Part shown: in pieces, positions 37,159 to 46,590 of the stretch
How positions within the stretch are numbered: position 1 is the stretch's first letter
Layout: each line of letters starts with the position of its first letter
Source of the DNA: Bin25 sp965221765
Lineage (GTDB): Bacteria; Bacteroidota; Bacteroidia; Flavobacteriales; Flavobacteriaceae
Length of the DNA stretch: 64,000 nt
Assembly (NCBI GenBank): GCA_965221765.1
Contig: OZ244911.1
Span: 744,001 to 808,000, forward strand
Direction: 5' to 3'
The notes under the pieces: model-generated
What the model was told of the DNA's origin: nothing
The model's database searches: none
The model's input: the letters and a program-made list of their open reading frames with translations, nothing else
Translations under genes and position numbers: made by a program

Positions 37159-38014
37159 TCATCACTAGCGTGAATGAAATAATTTTGTTAAGATCTAAGG
37201 AATCGTTTCTTGTGAAAACAGCAAAAGAAATCGCAATCACAGGTTGTACATAAACCAGCGAGGACACAACGGTTGGAGAGATGATTTTTAGAGCATAGAC
37301 ATTGAGAAGGTAAACCAAAAATGTAGTTCCTAAAACCACAAAACCGATTCTCCAATAGGCATCAAAAGGGAGAGCCGCCCATTGAATTTTTAAAAACTCT
37401 CCGAAGGTTACCGGGAGGGTAAAAAAAAAGCCAAAAAGAAACATCCATTTCATCAATGTAATGGTATGGTATTGACGGGTCAGTGGCGTGATGATGACCA
37501 AATAGGTTCCAAAAGTTAGGGCGTTGCAGATCAGTAATATATTACCAAGGGGAATATTTGGAGCATTATAAATCAATGAAGCTTCTTTGGTGGTGAAAAT
37601 CAATAAAAGTGCTCCCAATAATCCCAAGCCAAGTCCTATTAATTTGAATGCTTTTAATCGCTCTTTGAGATAAAATGCGGAAAGTATCATAACGATAATG
37701 GGCGTTGTTGTTACGATAATGCCACTGTTGATCGGTGTAGAAAATTCCAATCCTTTGAAAAAGGAAAGCATGTTGACCCCCATTCCAAAGATACTTCCTA
37801 ATAATAAGATGGGAAAGTCTTTTAACCGAATTTTAGGGGCTTTGATAAACAGACTGGCAAGCCAAAATAATAGGGAGGTCCCAGCGATACGAAGAAAAAT
37901 AAAACCAAACCCACCCACGTAATATGGCATGACTTCTTTGGCGATGGTATGGTTTATGCCATAAATGAGTGTCGCCGTTAATGCTGCTAAAAGCGCAAGA
38001 GACTTATTGTTCAT
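37127..38014 (-). CDS. DMT/EamA-family transporter
   Basis: The 295-residue protein has ten membrane spans in two EamA repeats, with the repeat signature seen in GINHTIAKEVMPYYVGGFGFIFLR and later in LVYVQPVIAISFAV. Such inner-membrane proteins export or exchange metabolites, and the substrate cannot be read. Its start overlaps the end of the ArsC-like gene by 11 bases, so both are probably expressed together. Confidence 0.88.
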   Translation of the reverse strand: MNNKSLALLAALTATLIYGINHTIAKEVMPYYVGGFGFIFLRIAGTSLLFWLASLFIKAPKIRLKDFPILLLGSIFGMGVNMLSFFKGLEFSTPINSGIIVTTTPIIVMILSAFYLKERLKAFKLIGLGLGLLGALLLIFTTKEASLIYNAPNIPLGNILLICNALTFGTYLVIITPLTRQYHTITLMKWMFLFGFFFTLPVTFGEFLKIQWAALPFDAYWRIGFVVLGTTFLVYLLNVYALKIISPTVVSSLVYVQPVIAISFAVFTRNDSLDLNKIISFTLVMIGVYLVSKTR

Positions 38015-38360
38015 TCAGAAAATCCCCTGCTTGGGATATCACATGGGGACTATTGCCAGCAAAAAGATGATTCTCATAAATCAAAAGGGGGCGTATCAGT
38101 AAAGAATAATGACTAAGAATCAATTCTTTCGTTTGCTCTTCATTTAGAATGGCTACCCTAAGACCTCGTTTTTTTAAAATTTGTGAACGCTTATTGACTA
38201 ATTCCTTGTAGGAACCAACCAATGTCCGGAGATACTCCAAGTCACGGTTATTAATAGGCGACTTTTTGACATTGATTAATTCCACGTCTTTGGGCAGGCT
38301 CCATTGGTTCATAATCTTTTGACAAGTACGACAGGTGGAGAGGTAAAAGAGTTTTTTCAT
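38004..38360 (-). CDS. ArsC/Spx-family protein
   Basis: The 118-residue protein has the thioredoxin-like ArsC fold, with the N-terminal CRTC pair (C10, C13) after KKLFYLST, and RPLLIYENHLFAGNSP near the C-terminus. Members include arsenate reductases, the transcription factor Spx and uncharacterised YffB-type proteins. No arsenic-resistance genes are near, so arsenate reduction is not assured. Downstream and overlapping is the EamA transporter gene. Confidence 0.85.
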   Translation of the reverse strand: MKKLFYLSTCRTCQKIMNQWSLPKDVELINVKKSPINNRDLEYLRTLVGSYKELVNKRSQILKKRGLRVAILNEEQTKELILSHYSLLIRPLLIYENHLFAGNSPHVISQAGDFLNEQ

Positions 38361-38377
38361 GAGAGCAAAACGTGGTG

Positions 38378-38409
38378 CAAAAATACTATGATTTACGACG
38401 CTGGTTCAA
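38378..38409 (-). promoter_or_regulatory. Likely promoter of the ArsC-EamA unit
   Basis: On the minus strand a TTG (38407-38409) is followed after 21 bases by TATTTTTG (38378-38385), matching the Bacteroidota pattern TTG-N(17-23)-TAnnTTTG. The ATG at 38360 is 17 bases further on. Confidence 0.55.
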
Positions 38410-38726
38410 CGATGATAAGATAAAAAACCATCTTTCATTAGACTTCAATTTAGCAGGGAAGCCTCCTTTGATATTTGAGCAGTTTGTTGGTTACTTATTG
38501 GCAAAAAGAGTTAAAGGGGCGTTTAGTGATCATGGTTGTTAATAAAATGGCTACGAATCCTTTCGCTATTCTTTTCCATACGGATGGGTCCCTTATGGCG
38601 TGTTCAGATCCTTGTGTATCGGCTTTAAGGTATTGAAATTAATCCTAATGCTTCGGTCATTACGTAAGTTCAACAATCTAATGTAATGACTCCTAAAGAA
38701 TACTCCGTGCTAGGAGAAATTAATTT
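38410..38726. other. Intergenic region with decayed coding traces
   Basis: About 320 bases. Plus-strand pieces such as VVNKMATNPFAILFHTDG and IFEQFVGYLLAKRVKGAF read like coding residues, but they are separated by stops and match no family I can name. Confidence 0.35.
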
Positions 38727-38734
38727 TACTTTTG
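38727..38734 (+). promoter_or_regulatory. TACTTTTG box close to the cystathionine gamma-synthase start
   Basis: TACTTTTG fits TAnnTTTG and ends six bases before the ATG at 38741. Transcription starting a few bases downstream would begin at or next to the start codon, giving a leaderless message. A clear -33 TTG is missing. Confidence 0.4.
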
Positions 38735-38740
38735 TTTTTA

Positions 38741-39892
38741 ATGAAACACAAACTCAGATTTAATTCTAAAACAATTCATGGGGGCCAACATCCAGATATT
38801 GCTTATGGTGCGGTGATGCCTCCGATTTATCAAACTTCAACCTATGTGCAATCTCAACCTGGCCAGCACAAAGGATATGAATACAGTCGAACGCATAATC
38901 CAACTAGAACCGCATTAGAAAAGTCCATTGCCTCGCTAGAGGGAGCAAAATTTGGATTGGCTTTTGCTTCTGGAATGGCCGCGATCGATTCTTTGCTGAA
39001 ATTATTTATGCCAGGAGATCACATTATTTCCACCAATGATTTATATGGGGGTTCCTATCGCATATTTCAAACGATATTTGCCAAGTATGATTTAAAATTT
39101 GATTTTATTGATTTAAGAGATATGGGACGACTCGACTCATTGATTAATCAGCAAACCAAACTGATTTGGATTGAAACACCCACCAATCCCATGATGCGCG
39201 TTCTTGATATCAGAGCCATTGCCAAAACGGCAAAACAAAAAGGCATTTTTTTAGCCGTTGATAATACATTTGCAACTCCTTATCTACAAAGACCCCTAGA
39301 ACTCGGTGCCGAGTTGGTGATGCATTCTGCCACTAAATACTTATCGGGACATTCTGATACCATTTTAGGACTGATGGCATATAATAGTCCAGCGATGGAT
39401 GAACGATTAAAATATATCCAAAATGCTTGTGGTGCCATTCCTGGACCAATGGATTGTTATTTGACCTTAAGAGGAATCAAAACCTTGCATCTACGGATGG
39501 ATCGCCATTGTCAAAATGCAAAAAGTATTGTCACCTACTTATCCCATCATCCCAAAGTCGAAAGAGTCTTTTATCCGGGATTAATTGAGGGATCACGTGT
39601 TCAGGCAGTCAAACAGCAGATGAGTGATTTTGGGGGGATGATTTCTTTTCAAACAAAAACCAAGGATCCAAAGATGATTCATCAAATTCTCAGCCAATTC
39701 AAAGTATTTATGCTAGCTGAATCCCTTGGTGGTGTTGAAAGTTTAGTGGGTCATCCCGCTTCAATGACTCATGCATCAATCCCAAAACAAGAAAGAGAAC
39801 AATCTGGTGTTTATGAAAATCTGATACGATTGAGTGTGGGAATAGAAGATGTTCGAGATCTTATCGAAGATTTAAAATGGGCACTTAATTGA
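38741..39892 (+). CDS. metB: Cystathionine gamma-synthase/lyase-type PLP enzyme
   Basis: From ATG 38741 the protein has 383 residues. Motifs of the Cys/Met-metabolism PLP family are clear: YEYSRTHNPTR, AFASGMAAI, the cofactor strand LAVDNTFATPYLQ and the Schiff-base lysine in HSATKYLSGHSD (K199). The C-terminus has ESLGGVESLVGHPASMTHA and RLSVGIED. It makes or cleaves cystathionine in methionine or cysteine metabolism, and synthase and lyase cannot be told apart safely from motifs. lpxH starts on the last base of its stop codon, so the two are coupled. Confidence 0.9.
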   Translation: MKHKLRFNSKTIHGGQHPDIAYGAVMPPIYQTSTYVQSQPGQHKGYEYSRTHNPTRTALEKSIASLEGAKFGLAFASGMAAIDSLLKLFMPGDHIISTNDLYGGSYRIFQTIFAKYDLKFDFIDLRDMGRLDSLINQQTKLIWIETPTNPMMRVLDIRAIAKTAKQKGIFLAVDNTFATPYLQRPLELGAELVMHSATKYLSGHSDTILGLMAYNSPAMDERLKYIQNACGAIPGPMDCYLTLRGIKTLHLRMDRHCQNAKSIVTYLSHHPKVERVFYPGLIEGSRVQAVKQQMSDFGGMISFQTKTKDPKMIHQILSQFKVFMLAESLGGVESLVGHPASMTHASIPKQEREQSGVYENLIRLSVGIEDVRDLIEDLKWALN

Positions 39893-40656
39893 TGTCAAAA
39901 ACTAGAATATACTTTGCCTCAGATCAACATTTGGGCATTCCAAATTGGAAGCAGAGTATGGAAAGAGAAAAAATTTTCATTGATTGGTTGAATCATATCC
40001 AAAAAGAGGTTACGGAATTATTTTTACTAGGTGATTTGTTTGACTTTTGGTTTGAATATAAAAAAGTCGTCCCCAAAGGATTTGTAAGAGTGCTAGGAAA
40101 GTTGGCAGAAATTTCAGATCAAGGAATTCCAATTCATTTTTTTGTGGGCAATCATGATCTGTGGATTAAAGATTATTTTACTAAAGAACTAGGGATTATG
40201 GTGCATCGAAAACCAAGTGATTTTGAACGAGGAGGTAAAAAATTTCATATCGCCCATGGTGATGGTTTGGGGCCGGGAGACAAAGGATATAAAGTAATGA
40301 AAAAAGGGTTTTCTAATGGATTTTTACGATGGTTGTTTCAGTGGTTTATTCACCCCAATTTTGGAGTTTCTATAGGACAATATCTTTCAAGAAGTAAAAC
40401 GCTTATCTCTGGACAAAGAGCGCCTAAATTTATGGGAGAAAAAAAAGAATGGCTCGTGCAATATGCCAAGGAAAAGCAAAAAATACAACATCGAGACTAT
40501 TATGTTTTTGGGCATCGTCATTTACCCACAGAAATCAATCTAGAGAAAAAGTCAACCTACATGAATATTGGTGATTGGATATCCCATTTTTCATATGCTG
40601 TATTCGATGGTCAACGGTTAACGCTTAAATATTGGAAGAAATCTTCAAATGATTGA
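39892..40656 (+). CDS. lpxH: UDP-2,3-diacylglucosamine diphosphatase (LpxH family)
   Basis: The 254-residue metallophosphoesterase makes lipid X in lipid A synthesis on the cytoplasmic face of the inner membrane. The metal-binding blocks appear in order: SDQHLG, LLGDLFDFWFEY, FVGNHDLW, IAHGDGLG and FGHRHLP. The fourth to fifth block region with GYKVMKKGFSNGFLRWLF is typical of the Bacteroidota form. The ATG at 39892 overlaps the previous stop (TGA) by one base. hflX overlaps its end by eight bases. Confidence 0.9.
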   Translation: MSKTRIYFASDQHLGIPNWKQSMEREKIFIDWLNHIQKEVTELFLLGDLFDFWFEYKKVVPKGFVRVLGKLAEISDQGIPIHFFVGNHDLWIKDYFTKELGIMVHRKPSDFERGGKKFHIAHGDGLGPGDKGYKVMKKGFSNGFLRWLFQWFIHPNFGVSIGQYLSRSKTLISGQRAPKFMGEKKEWLVQYAKEKQKIQHRDYYVFGHRHLPTEINLEKKSTYMNIGDWISHFSYAVFDGQRLTLKYWKKSSND

Positions 40657-41866
40657 AGCTAAATCCACTCCATTAGAACGTGTTGTATTGGTTGGCATTG
40701 TTCATGCTGATGTAGATATTGAAACAGCAAGAGAACATTTGACCGAACTAGCTTTTTTAACCCATACCGCCTCGGGATCTGTTATCAAAACCTTTGTGCA
40801 ACGGATTAAAGCATTTAACCCAAGAACTCTGTTGGGAAAAGGAAAAATGATAGAAATCCAAACATTTACAAAATCTCAAGATATTGGCACGGTAATTTTT
40901 GATTGTGAATTAACACCCACTCAACAATCCAATATCGAACGGATTTTGAAGTCTAAGATTTTAGATCGCACCGCTCTTATTCTAGATATTTTTGCTTTAA
41001 AAGCAAAAACGTCTTATGCCAAAACACAGGTAGAACTGGCTCAGTATGAATATTTATTACCGAGATTAAAAGGATTATGGACTCATCTTGAAAGACAACG
41101 AGGAGGTATCGGAGTCAGAGGTCCTGGTGAAACAGAAATTGAAACCGACCGGCGCATCGTCAGAAATAAAATTTCGTTGCTTAAAAAACGATTAAAGAGC
41201 ATCCAAAAGCAAAAAGCCACCCAGCGGTCTAATCGGAAAACTTTGGTTCGTGTTGCTTTGGTGGGCTATACCAATGTTGGCAAATCAACTCTGATGAATT
41301 TATTATCAAAGAGCAAGGTATTTACAGAAGATAAATTGTTTGCCACCTTGGATACCACGGTTAGAAAAGTAGTCTTTTCAGATATTCCATTTTTATTGGT
41401 GGATACGGTAGGATTTATCAGAAAACTACCGACTCAATTGATAGAATCGTTTAAGAGTACTTTGGATGAAGTCGTGCAGGCCGATGTATTGATTCATATT
41501 GTGGATATTTCAAATATAAATTTTGAAAAACAGATTGAGGCAGTCAATAAGATACTATTAGAGTTGGAAAGCATTAAAAAACCCACGTTGATGGTGTTCA
41601 ATAAAATTGATGAATATCAACCTCAAATATGGGATCCAGAAGATTTATTGGTTAGGCGAACAAAAGAGCACTATAGCCTGCAGGAGTGGGAACATACATG
41701 GATGCAAAAAAGCAATCAAAAAGCCATTTTTATATCAGCAGTTGAAAAAACCAATATCCAAAAACTCAAAGATGATATTGAAAAGATAGTCAGTCAATTG
41801 TATCAAAATAGATTTCCTTATAAAGTACGAAACATCAGTTCCCTTATCCATGAAGAAACCAAATAA
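40649..41866 (+). CDS. hflX: GTPase HflX
   Basis: The 405-residue protein is a ribosome-associated GTPase that splits stalled or hibernating ribosomes. The N-terminal HflX domain contains NPRTLLGKGKMIEI. Next comes the family signature ERQRGGIGVRGPGETEIETD (about 148-167). The G domain starts with ALVGYTNVGKSTLMN (P-loop 206-213), followed by DTVGFIRKLP (G3) and NKID (G4). It is the third gene of the metB-lpxH-hflX run. Confidence 0.95.
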   Translation: MIEAKSTPLERVVLVGIVHADVDIETAREHLTELAFLTHTASGSVIKTFVQRIKAFNPRTLLGKGKMIEIQTFTKSQDIGTVIFDCELTPTQQSNIERILKSKILDRTALILDIFALKAKTSYAKTQVELAQYEYLLPRLKGLWTHLERQRGGIGVRGPGETEIETDRRIVRNKISLLKKRLKSIQKQKATQRSNRKTLVRVALVGYTNVGKSTLMNLLSKSKVFTEDKLFATLDTTVRKVVFSDIPFLLVDTVGFIRKLPTQLIESFKSTLDEVVQADVLIHIVDISNINFEKQIEAVNKILLELESIKKPTLMVFNKIDEYQPQIWDPEDLLVRRTKEHYSLQEWEHTWMQKSNQKAIFISAVEKTNIQKLKDDIEKIVSQLYQNRFPYKVRNISSLIHEETK

Positions 41867-42207
41867 TTCCTTTGTTCTGGTTGATTTTTTGATCTTGTTT
41901 CATATTGTATCTTTTTTTCGAAACTTCGAAAGGCCCTTTTTTAATGCCTCAATCAATTGGTTGGCCGGACGGTCATCTATGGCATTAGATGGTATAACTG
42001 AACGGTAAAGCCAATTCAAAACGACATGAAAGAAGAAAAAACCATACCTAGCGCACTTCAGTTCAGAGTGGGTTGCACACCATCTCCTCTAAATAACCAA
42101 AATATATCGTTCTGTTCATGGCAAAATAAAACTCTTTTTTAACTGCTTTATCCAACGGTTGAGATGCCACTTCTTGTCATTTGGCATAGCAGAGATGAAT
42201 GAGGGTG
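41867..42207. other. Convergent intergenic region after hflX
   Basis: About 340 bases between the ends of hflX and the antiporter gene. I saw no strong hairpin with a T-run and no intact frame. Short runs on both strands look like decayed coding sequence but cannot be named. Confidence 0.4.
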
Positions 42208-43593
42208 TTAGTCATCGTTTTTAGTTGGAGTGTATTCAGAAAATCGTTCGCTGGCGGGCTCATTTTCAGCACCGTAATAATATTCTTGAGACGATTCCAT
42301 GGATTCTGGTTCCAAGGGATGACCTTTTGAATCATTCGTTTGTGACTCTGATGTAGATTTTGATGGGCCAAATAGAATAAATAGGGTAGAATAAACAATC
42401 AATAGGAGAAGAGAATTTTTATCAGCTATGGATCGACTATTAATTTCAAAAGTGACCAAGGCATCAATTTGTATAAATAATAAAATACTAGTTAGGATTC
42501 TAGGAGATAGATGAGACATCGGAGCCATCTGAAATTCAAATCTTGGTTTGACCAATCGAAAAGTTTTGCCAAAATAAATCATCGATTTAAATATCATAAA
42601 AAAGAGATATCTAGGAATAAATAAAACAATAAACAGACCAAGACCATACAGAAAAGGCCAAGGTGAATTAAAGTCAGAATAAACGATAGAAAATCCAAAA
42701 ATTAGAGAAAAAAATAAACGAACTAAAAATCCAATCCCCACAGTAAATAATTTAAAATCAGCAACCCCCGTTTCAAAATTTCTAAAGTCAAATTTTGATT
42801 TGAGTTTTGATGGAATCAACAGATGGGCATTAGAGATGAATAAACCAAAAGCAAAAATGATGAATAAGACGGGATAATTTTGAATCGTGCCAATCGAGTA
42901 GAGACCAAATATGATGGATAAAATCAAAAAATATTTGCTGGGATGTTGGATCAATCTCAATACCCAAATCAATATAAAACATAGTCCCAATGAAACTAAA
43001 AAAATTAAAGAAAATAGGATTAATTGAGAAGCTATTTCATCGGTCGCTACAGGAGATTTATTTTGTTCAAATTGACTAACAGCATAATAAAAGCTTACGA
43101 TTCCTAAAATCACAGAAAAGGAAGTTTCATAATTAAAAAATCTACGATCAAGTGTGATGCCCCCTTTTATGTTGGGAATCGTTACGGCACTGCTGATGAC
43201 GGATAAAGGAATACTATACATTAGAGATGATGGAAAATCAAAGTCAAAAAATCGCTGAAAAATCCAACTCAACAATAAAATATTGATATATAGTAAGGCT
43301 ATAGAAGTAAATAATGCTGTTAAAAGCGTTTTTAATTTATGACGAGATATTTTAATATTTACGGCTTCTTCAAGGATAATCATGATTAATCCAATGGTGC
43401 CCAATATGGGAACCATTGTCGTTATGGATTGAATGTCGAGTCCTAGAAATAATTCAACACCAATACGAGCCAAGATCCCAGTAAAGATTAGTAAAATGAC
43501 GGCAGAAAACTTCGTTCTCCGTGCTATTTCATCAAAAGCATAAGCGATGATAATCAGTAGCGATAAGATACCAAGTATGATGGCCGGACTCAA
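42208..43593 (-). CDS. Cation/proton antiporter-like membrane protein
   Basis: The 461-residue protein has about twelve membrane spans in a CPA-type sodium/proton exchanger layout, with EEAVNIKISRHKLKTLLTALF and SLMYSIPLSVISSAVTIPNIKGG in the region where CPA members carry their ion-binding unwound helices. A hydrophilic tail (about 415-461) is rich in Ser, Glu and Tyr. The exchanged ion is not known. It is a single gene with a good promoter candidate. Confidence 0.82.
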   Translation of the reverse strand: MSPAIILGILSLLIIIAYAFDEIARRTKFSAVILLIFTGILARIGVELFLGLDIQSITTMVPILGTIGLIMIILEEAVNIKISRHKLKTLLTALFTSIALLYINILLLSWIFQRFFDFDFPSSLMYSIPLSVISSAVTIPNIKGGITLDRRFFNYETSFSVILGIVSFYYAVSQFEQNKSPVATDEIASQLILFSLIFLVSLGLCFILIWVLRLIQHPSKYFLILSIIFGLYSIGTIQNYPVLFIIFAFGLFISNAHLLIPSKLKSKFDFRNFETGVADFKLFTVGIGFLVRLFFSLIFGFSIVYSDFNSPWPFLYGLGLFIVLFIPRYLFFMIFKSMIYFGKTFRLVKPRFEFQMAPMSHLSPRILTSILLFIQIDALVTFEINSRSIADKNSLLLLIVYSTLFILFGPSKSTSESQTNDSKGHPLEPESMESSQEYYYGAENEPASERFSEYTPTKNDD

Positions 43594-43617
43594 TCTATAA
43601 AGTTATAAGCATTGATT

Positions 43618-43649
43618 CAAAGGTAGGATTTCTATGTAGATTGAATCAA
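43618..43649 (-). promoter_or_regulatory. Likely promoter of the antiporter gene
   Basis: On the minus strand a TTG (43647-43649) and TACCTTTG (43618-43625) are 21 bases apart, matching the Bacteroidota consensus. The start codon at 43593 is 24 bases downstream. Confidence 0.55.
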
Positions 43650-43705
43650 AATTCGTTTGTTGATTGAATTTTATTTTTCCTAAAAATCAAAGTTCTCTCG
43701 ATGGC

Positions 43706-45136
43706 TCACGAAATCATCTGTTCTTTCCAACACTGGTAGGCCGCCAAAGCCTGATTTCTTCTTTTATATAAGTCAATGATGGGTCTAGGATATTCTCCCT
43801 TGGATGAGTGTTTCCAACGTTTGGGGATGGCTCTAAAATAATCTAAAGCTTGTGGTGATGGTTGATGGGTTAGTTCTGCAATCCATTGATGGCAATAATG
43901 ATGGTTTTTGTCAAAGCGTTCTCGTTGTAGAAGCGGGTTAAAGATTCTAAAATAAGGAGCGGCATCTGGACCGCAACCCGCAACCCATTGCCATCCCAAA
44001 GCATTCGATGCCGGGTCCCAATCTATCAAATGCTCTTCAAACCATTTGAGACCGATTTTCCAATGCTTTAAAAGATGCTTGGTTAGAAAACTGGCCACAA
44101 TCATGCGAACCCGATTATGTATCAATCCAGTGGTATAGAGTTCTCTCATGCCTGCATCAACGATATCAATGCCAGTAAGCCCTCTTTGCCATGCGGTTAC
44201 CAAAGGATCTGATTCATCAGAACACCAAGGAAAATGATCCCATGACTCGCGCCAATTTTGATTCATGATATGGGGGGTATGCCAAGCCAAATGATATCCA
44301 AACTCTCGCCAGACCAACTCTTTGGCAAACGTTTCAGCTCCAATATTTTGATTCCAACAATACTTTTGAGCTTCATACCAGCAATCCCACGGAGAGATTT
44401 CACCATAAGTCAGAAATGGGGATAGTTTAGAAGTAACATGGTGACTAGGAAAATCGCGATATGTTTTATAATCAATAATCGAATGCTTAGCGAACTCTTT
44501 TAGCTTATTTTGAGCGGCAGATTCGCCAATGGAGGTATATTTTTCTAAAATAGTGGCGCTATGCTGCATGTTTTCTCCCATGTTCCAATCATTCAAGCAA
44601 TCACTTTTGGGCCAAATACTATTTTTTGGTAGTCTGACGGGTGCAGCTATTGGCTTATGAACTTCTTGATAGTTTATATTTTTCCAAAAAGGAGTGTATA
44701 CCTTAAAAAACCCTCCCGCATTGGTTTGAACTTGATCTGGTTCAAAGAGTAAATGACCTGGAAAATGTTGATTTGCAATCTGAGCCTTATCTAATCCGGC
44801 GATAACTTTTTTATCTCTTTCTACGTTGGGAGGATCATATAATCGGTTCCACCAGATCTCGGAAGCATTAGTTTCCCTAATCAATGCTAATAACATAGTT
44901 AAGGCATTTCCTTTTCGAAAAGTAATTTTTGACCCTAGGGATTTTAATGATTTATCAAAGGATTCTAATCCCAAAGACAATCTCCATTTTGGGCAACTCC
45001 CAAGAGAATCGATAATCTCATCATAGATAAAAACAGGGATAAGTGGAATATTTTGCTCAATCGATGTTTGAATTACAAGATTTGAAGAGAGCCTGAAGTC
45101 CCTCCTAATCCAATAGATAATGGGTTTTGGGAACAT
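43706..45136 (-). CDS. phrB: Deoxyribodipyrimidine photolyase
   Basis: The 476-residue flavoprotein uses blue light to split UV-induced pyrimidine dimers in DNA. The N-terminal photolyase domain begins PIIYWIRRDFRLSSNLVI and contains IWWNRLYDPPNVERDKKV. The FAD domain has FAKELVWREFGYHLAWH, RGLTGIDIVDAGMREL and the signature IDWDPASNALGWQWVAGCG, followed by DAAPYFRIFNP. Class I photolyase is the best fit. A repair-inactive cryptochrome is less likely with this signature. Start at ATG 45136. Confidence 0.93.
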   Translation of the reverse strand: MFPKPIIYWIRRDFRLSSNLVIQTSIEQNIPLIPVFIYDEIIDSLGSCPKWRLSLGLESFDKSLKSLGSKITFRKGNALTMLLALIRETNASEIWWNRLYDPPNVERDKKVIAGLDKAQIANQHFPGHLLFEPDQVQTNAGGFFKVYTPFWKNINYQEVHKPIAAPVRLPKNSIWPKSDCLNDWNMGENMQHSATILEKYTSIGESAAQNKLKEFAKHSIIDYKTYRDFPSHHVTSKLSPFLTYGEISPWDCWYEAQKYCWNQNIGAETFAKELVWREFGYHLAWHTPHIMNQNWRESWDHFPWCSDESDPLVTAWQRGLTGIDIVDAGMRELYTTGLIHNRVRMIVASFLTKHLLKHWKIGLKWFEEHLIDWDPASNALGWQWVAGCGPDAAPYFRIFNPLLQRERFDKNHHYCHQWIAELTHQPSPQALDYFRAIPKRWKHSSKGEYPRPIIDLYKRRNQALAAYQCWKEQMIS

Positions 45137-45181
45137 TAAAATTTTTGTTTCGATCTGACTAGAGAATATTCAAAAACAAAA

Positions 45182-45208
45182 AAAGACTCGGAAAATTTCC
45201 GAGTCTTT
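45182..45208 (-). terminator. Rho-independent terminator of the SusC/SusD operon
   Basis: AAAGACTCGGAAA and TTTCCGAGTCTTT form a 13-bp inverted repeat around one base (in practice a stem of about ten pairs). On the minus strand it is followed by TTTTTTTG. It lies 34 bases after the SusD stop and before the photolyase gene. Confidence 0.8.
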
Positions 45209-45242
45209 GTCATTAAACGAAGTATGCCGTAGGATACAAAAT

Positions 45243-46583
45243 CTATATTGTTGGATCCGTCGGCGTGTTTGGATTATTTTGTCTTTCACTGCTGGGGTAA
45301 GGATAAAAATTCCGGTTACGTTCTTCAGTAAATATTTGTGGCGATCCACTGGGTGCCGGTCTATTAAATCGTCTGCTATCCTCTAAACTCATACCAGTGA
45401 GGTATAACTCAGCCCGACGATTTTTATAGATTTCATCTAATACTTCATTTTGTGATGTTCCTCCATCATAGGCCGATAAACCAGCATTGATGCCATAGAG
45501 ATCATCGGTATCGGTCAATACTTGATTTAATGCACTAATGGCTCCCGAAATATCTCCCGACCTTGCCGATGCTTCTGCGATAATTAGGTGCATTTCATCG
45601 GGAATATAAATTGGAATGGCCACGCTGGAAGCAGTAAAGAACCCTGTTAGGGCAACCACTTCGTAACCATTGGGGTTGGATACTTCACCCAAATCTTGAT
45701 TTGAATCAAGATAAAAAGCAATGCGTCCATCAGCATCATCGAGGGTCAAAGAAGCGGGCAGTCCGAACTGTGTTCTTGCTTTGAAGTTGGGAGCCGTACT
45801 ATTGGCTCTAGCCCAAATGGGATTGGTGGCATTGGCTGTGTAAGTGAATTCAGATTTTTTGGATATATCGACTAATCGAGCCGCTGTAATCGCTTGAGCA
45901 TGATTGCCTGCAAAGAGATGATACCGTGCCGAGATGGCATTAATAGCACTTGGTAAATCATAGTGCCCTTGTGTGATTTCATCGATAAACTCTTGAGAAG
46001 GTGGCGTCGAAAGAGCTGCACTTGCTTCTGAAAGCAATTCAATCGCTCGCGCAAAACCTTCCAATCGAGGAACGAAGGTAGCGTCACTATCACTTCCTGA
46101 CGCTAGAATCACTTGCTCATAATTTTGGGCAAGAGTCCCAATAGCTAATGCTTTAAAGAATTTAGCATGGGCTGTTAAACCACTGATGGTTCCTGCAGAA
46201 AGGTCGACCCCATCAATGTTTGCTTCAATTTGTTCGGCTGTTTTTATAACACGAGCCATCGTGAACCATAGGCCTTCAACATTGGCGTTTTCATTGGGCA
46301 ACCCTGAACCACCATCTTCCAACTCAATCATGTTTTGAAACGTAGTGGTAATCCCCACTTCACGTGCCGTAACGGCAGGGGTTTCAATAATCCATCGAAC
46401 ACCAGTAGTGGAATAAATTTGTTGCAATCCAACGGCAGCAGCGATGACGCCATCACGAGTCGTGTATACTAAATCTTCAGAAACCGAGTTAGGGTTTGAA
46501 AATTCAGTTTCACAGGATATAGAAAGGGCTGCAAATACAATGGATACTAAAAAATATTTTGAATGTCTCATTTTTTTCATCAT
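45243..46583 (-). CDS. susD: SusD/RagB-family nutrient-binding lipoprotein
   Basis: I place the start at ATG 46583 (or 46580), eight bases after the SusC stop, because the lipoprotein signal MRHSKYFLVSIVFAALSISC follows there; the longer open frame is the SusC tail read in another frame. The mature protein has the SusD helical layout, with SGLTAHAKFFKALAIG, AISARYHLFAGNHAQAI, VDISKKSEFTY and the C-terminal NRRAELYLTGMSLEDSRRF. With SusC it captures a ligand at the outer membrane. No glycoside hydrolase is nearby, so the substrate is not predictable. The mature protein, about 420 residues, is within the usual range. Confidence 0.92.
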   Translation of the reverse strand: MMKKMRHSKYFLVSIVFAALSISCETEFSNPNSVSEDLVYTTRDGVIAAAVGLQQIYSTTGVRWIIETPAVTAREVGITTTFQNMIELEDGGSGLPNENANVEGLWFTMARVIKTAEQIEANIDGVDLSAGTISGLTAHAKFFKALAIGTLAQNYEQVILASGSDSDATFVPRLEGFARAIELLSEASAALSTPPSQEFIDEITQGHYDLPSAINAISARYHLFAGNHAQAITAARLVDISKKSEFTYTANATNPIWARANSTAPNFKARTQFGLPASLTLDDADGRIAFYLDSNQDLGEVSNPNGYEVVALTGFFTASSVAIPIYIPDEMHLIIAEASARSGDISGAISALNQVLTDTDDLYGINAGLSAYDGGTSQNEVLDEIYKNRRAELYLTGMSLEDSRRFNRPAPSGSPQIFTEERNRNFYPYPSSERQNNPNTPTDPTI

Positions 46584-46590
46584 AACAAAT

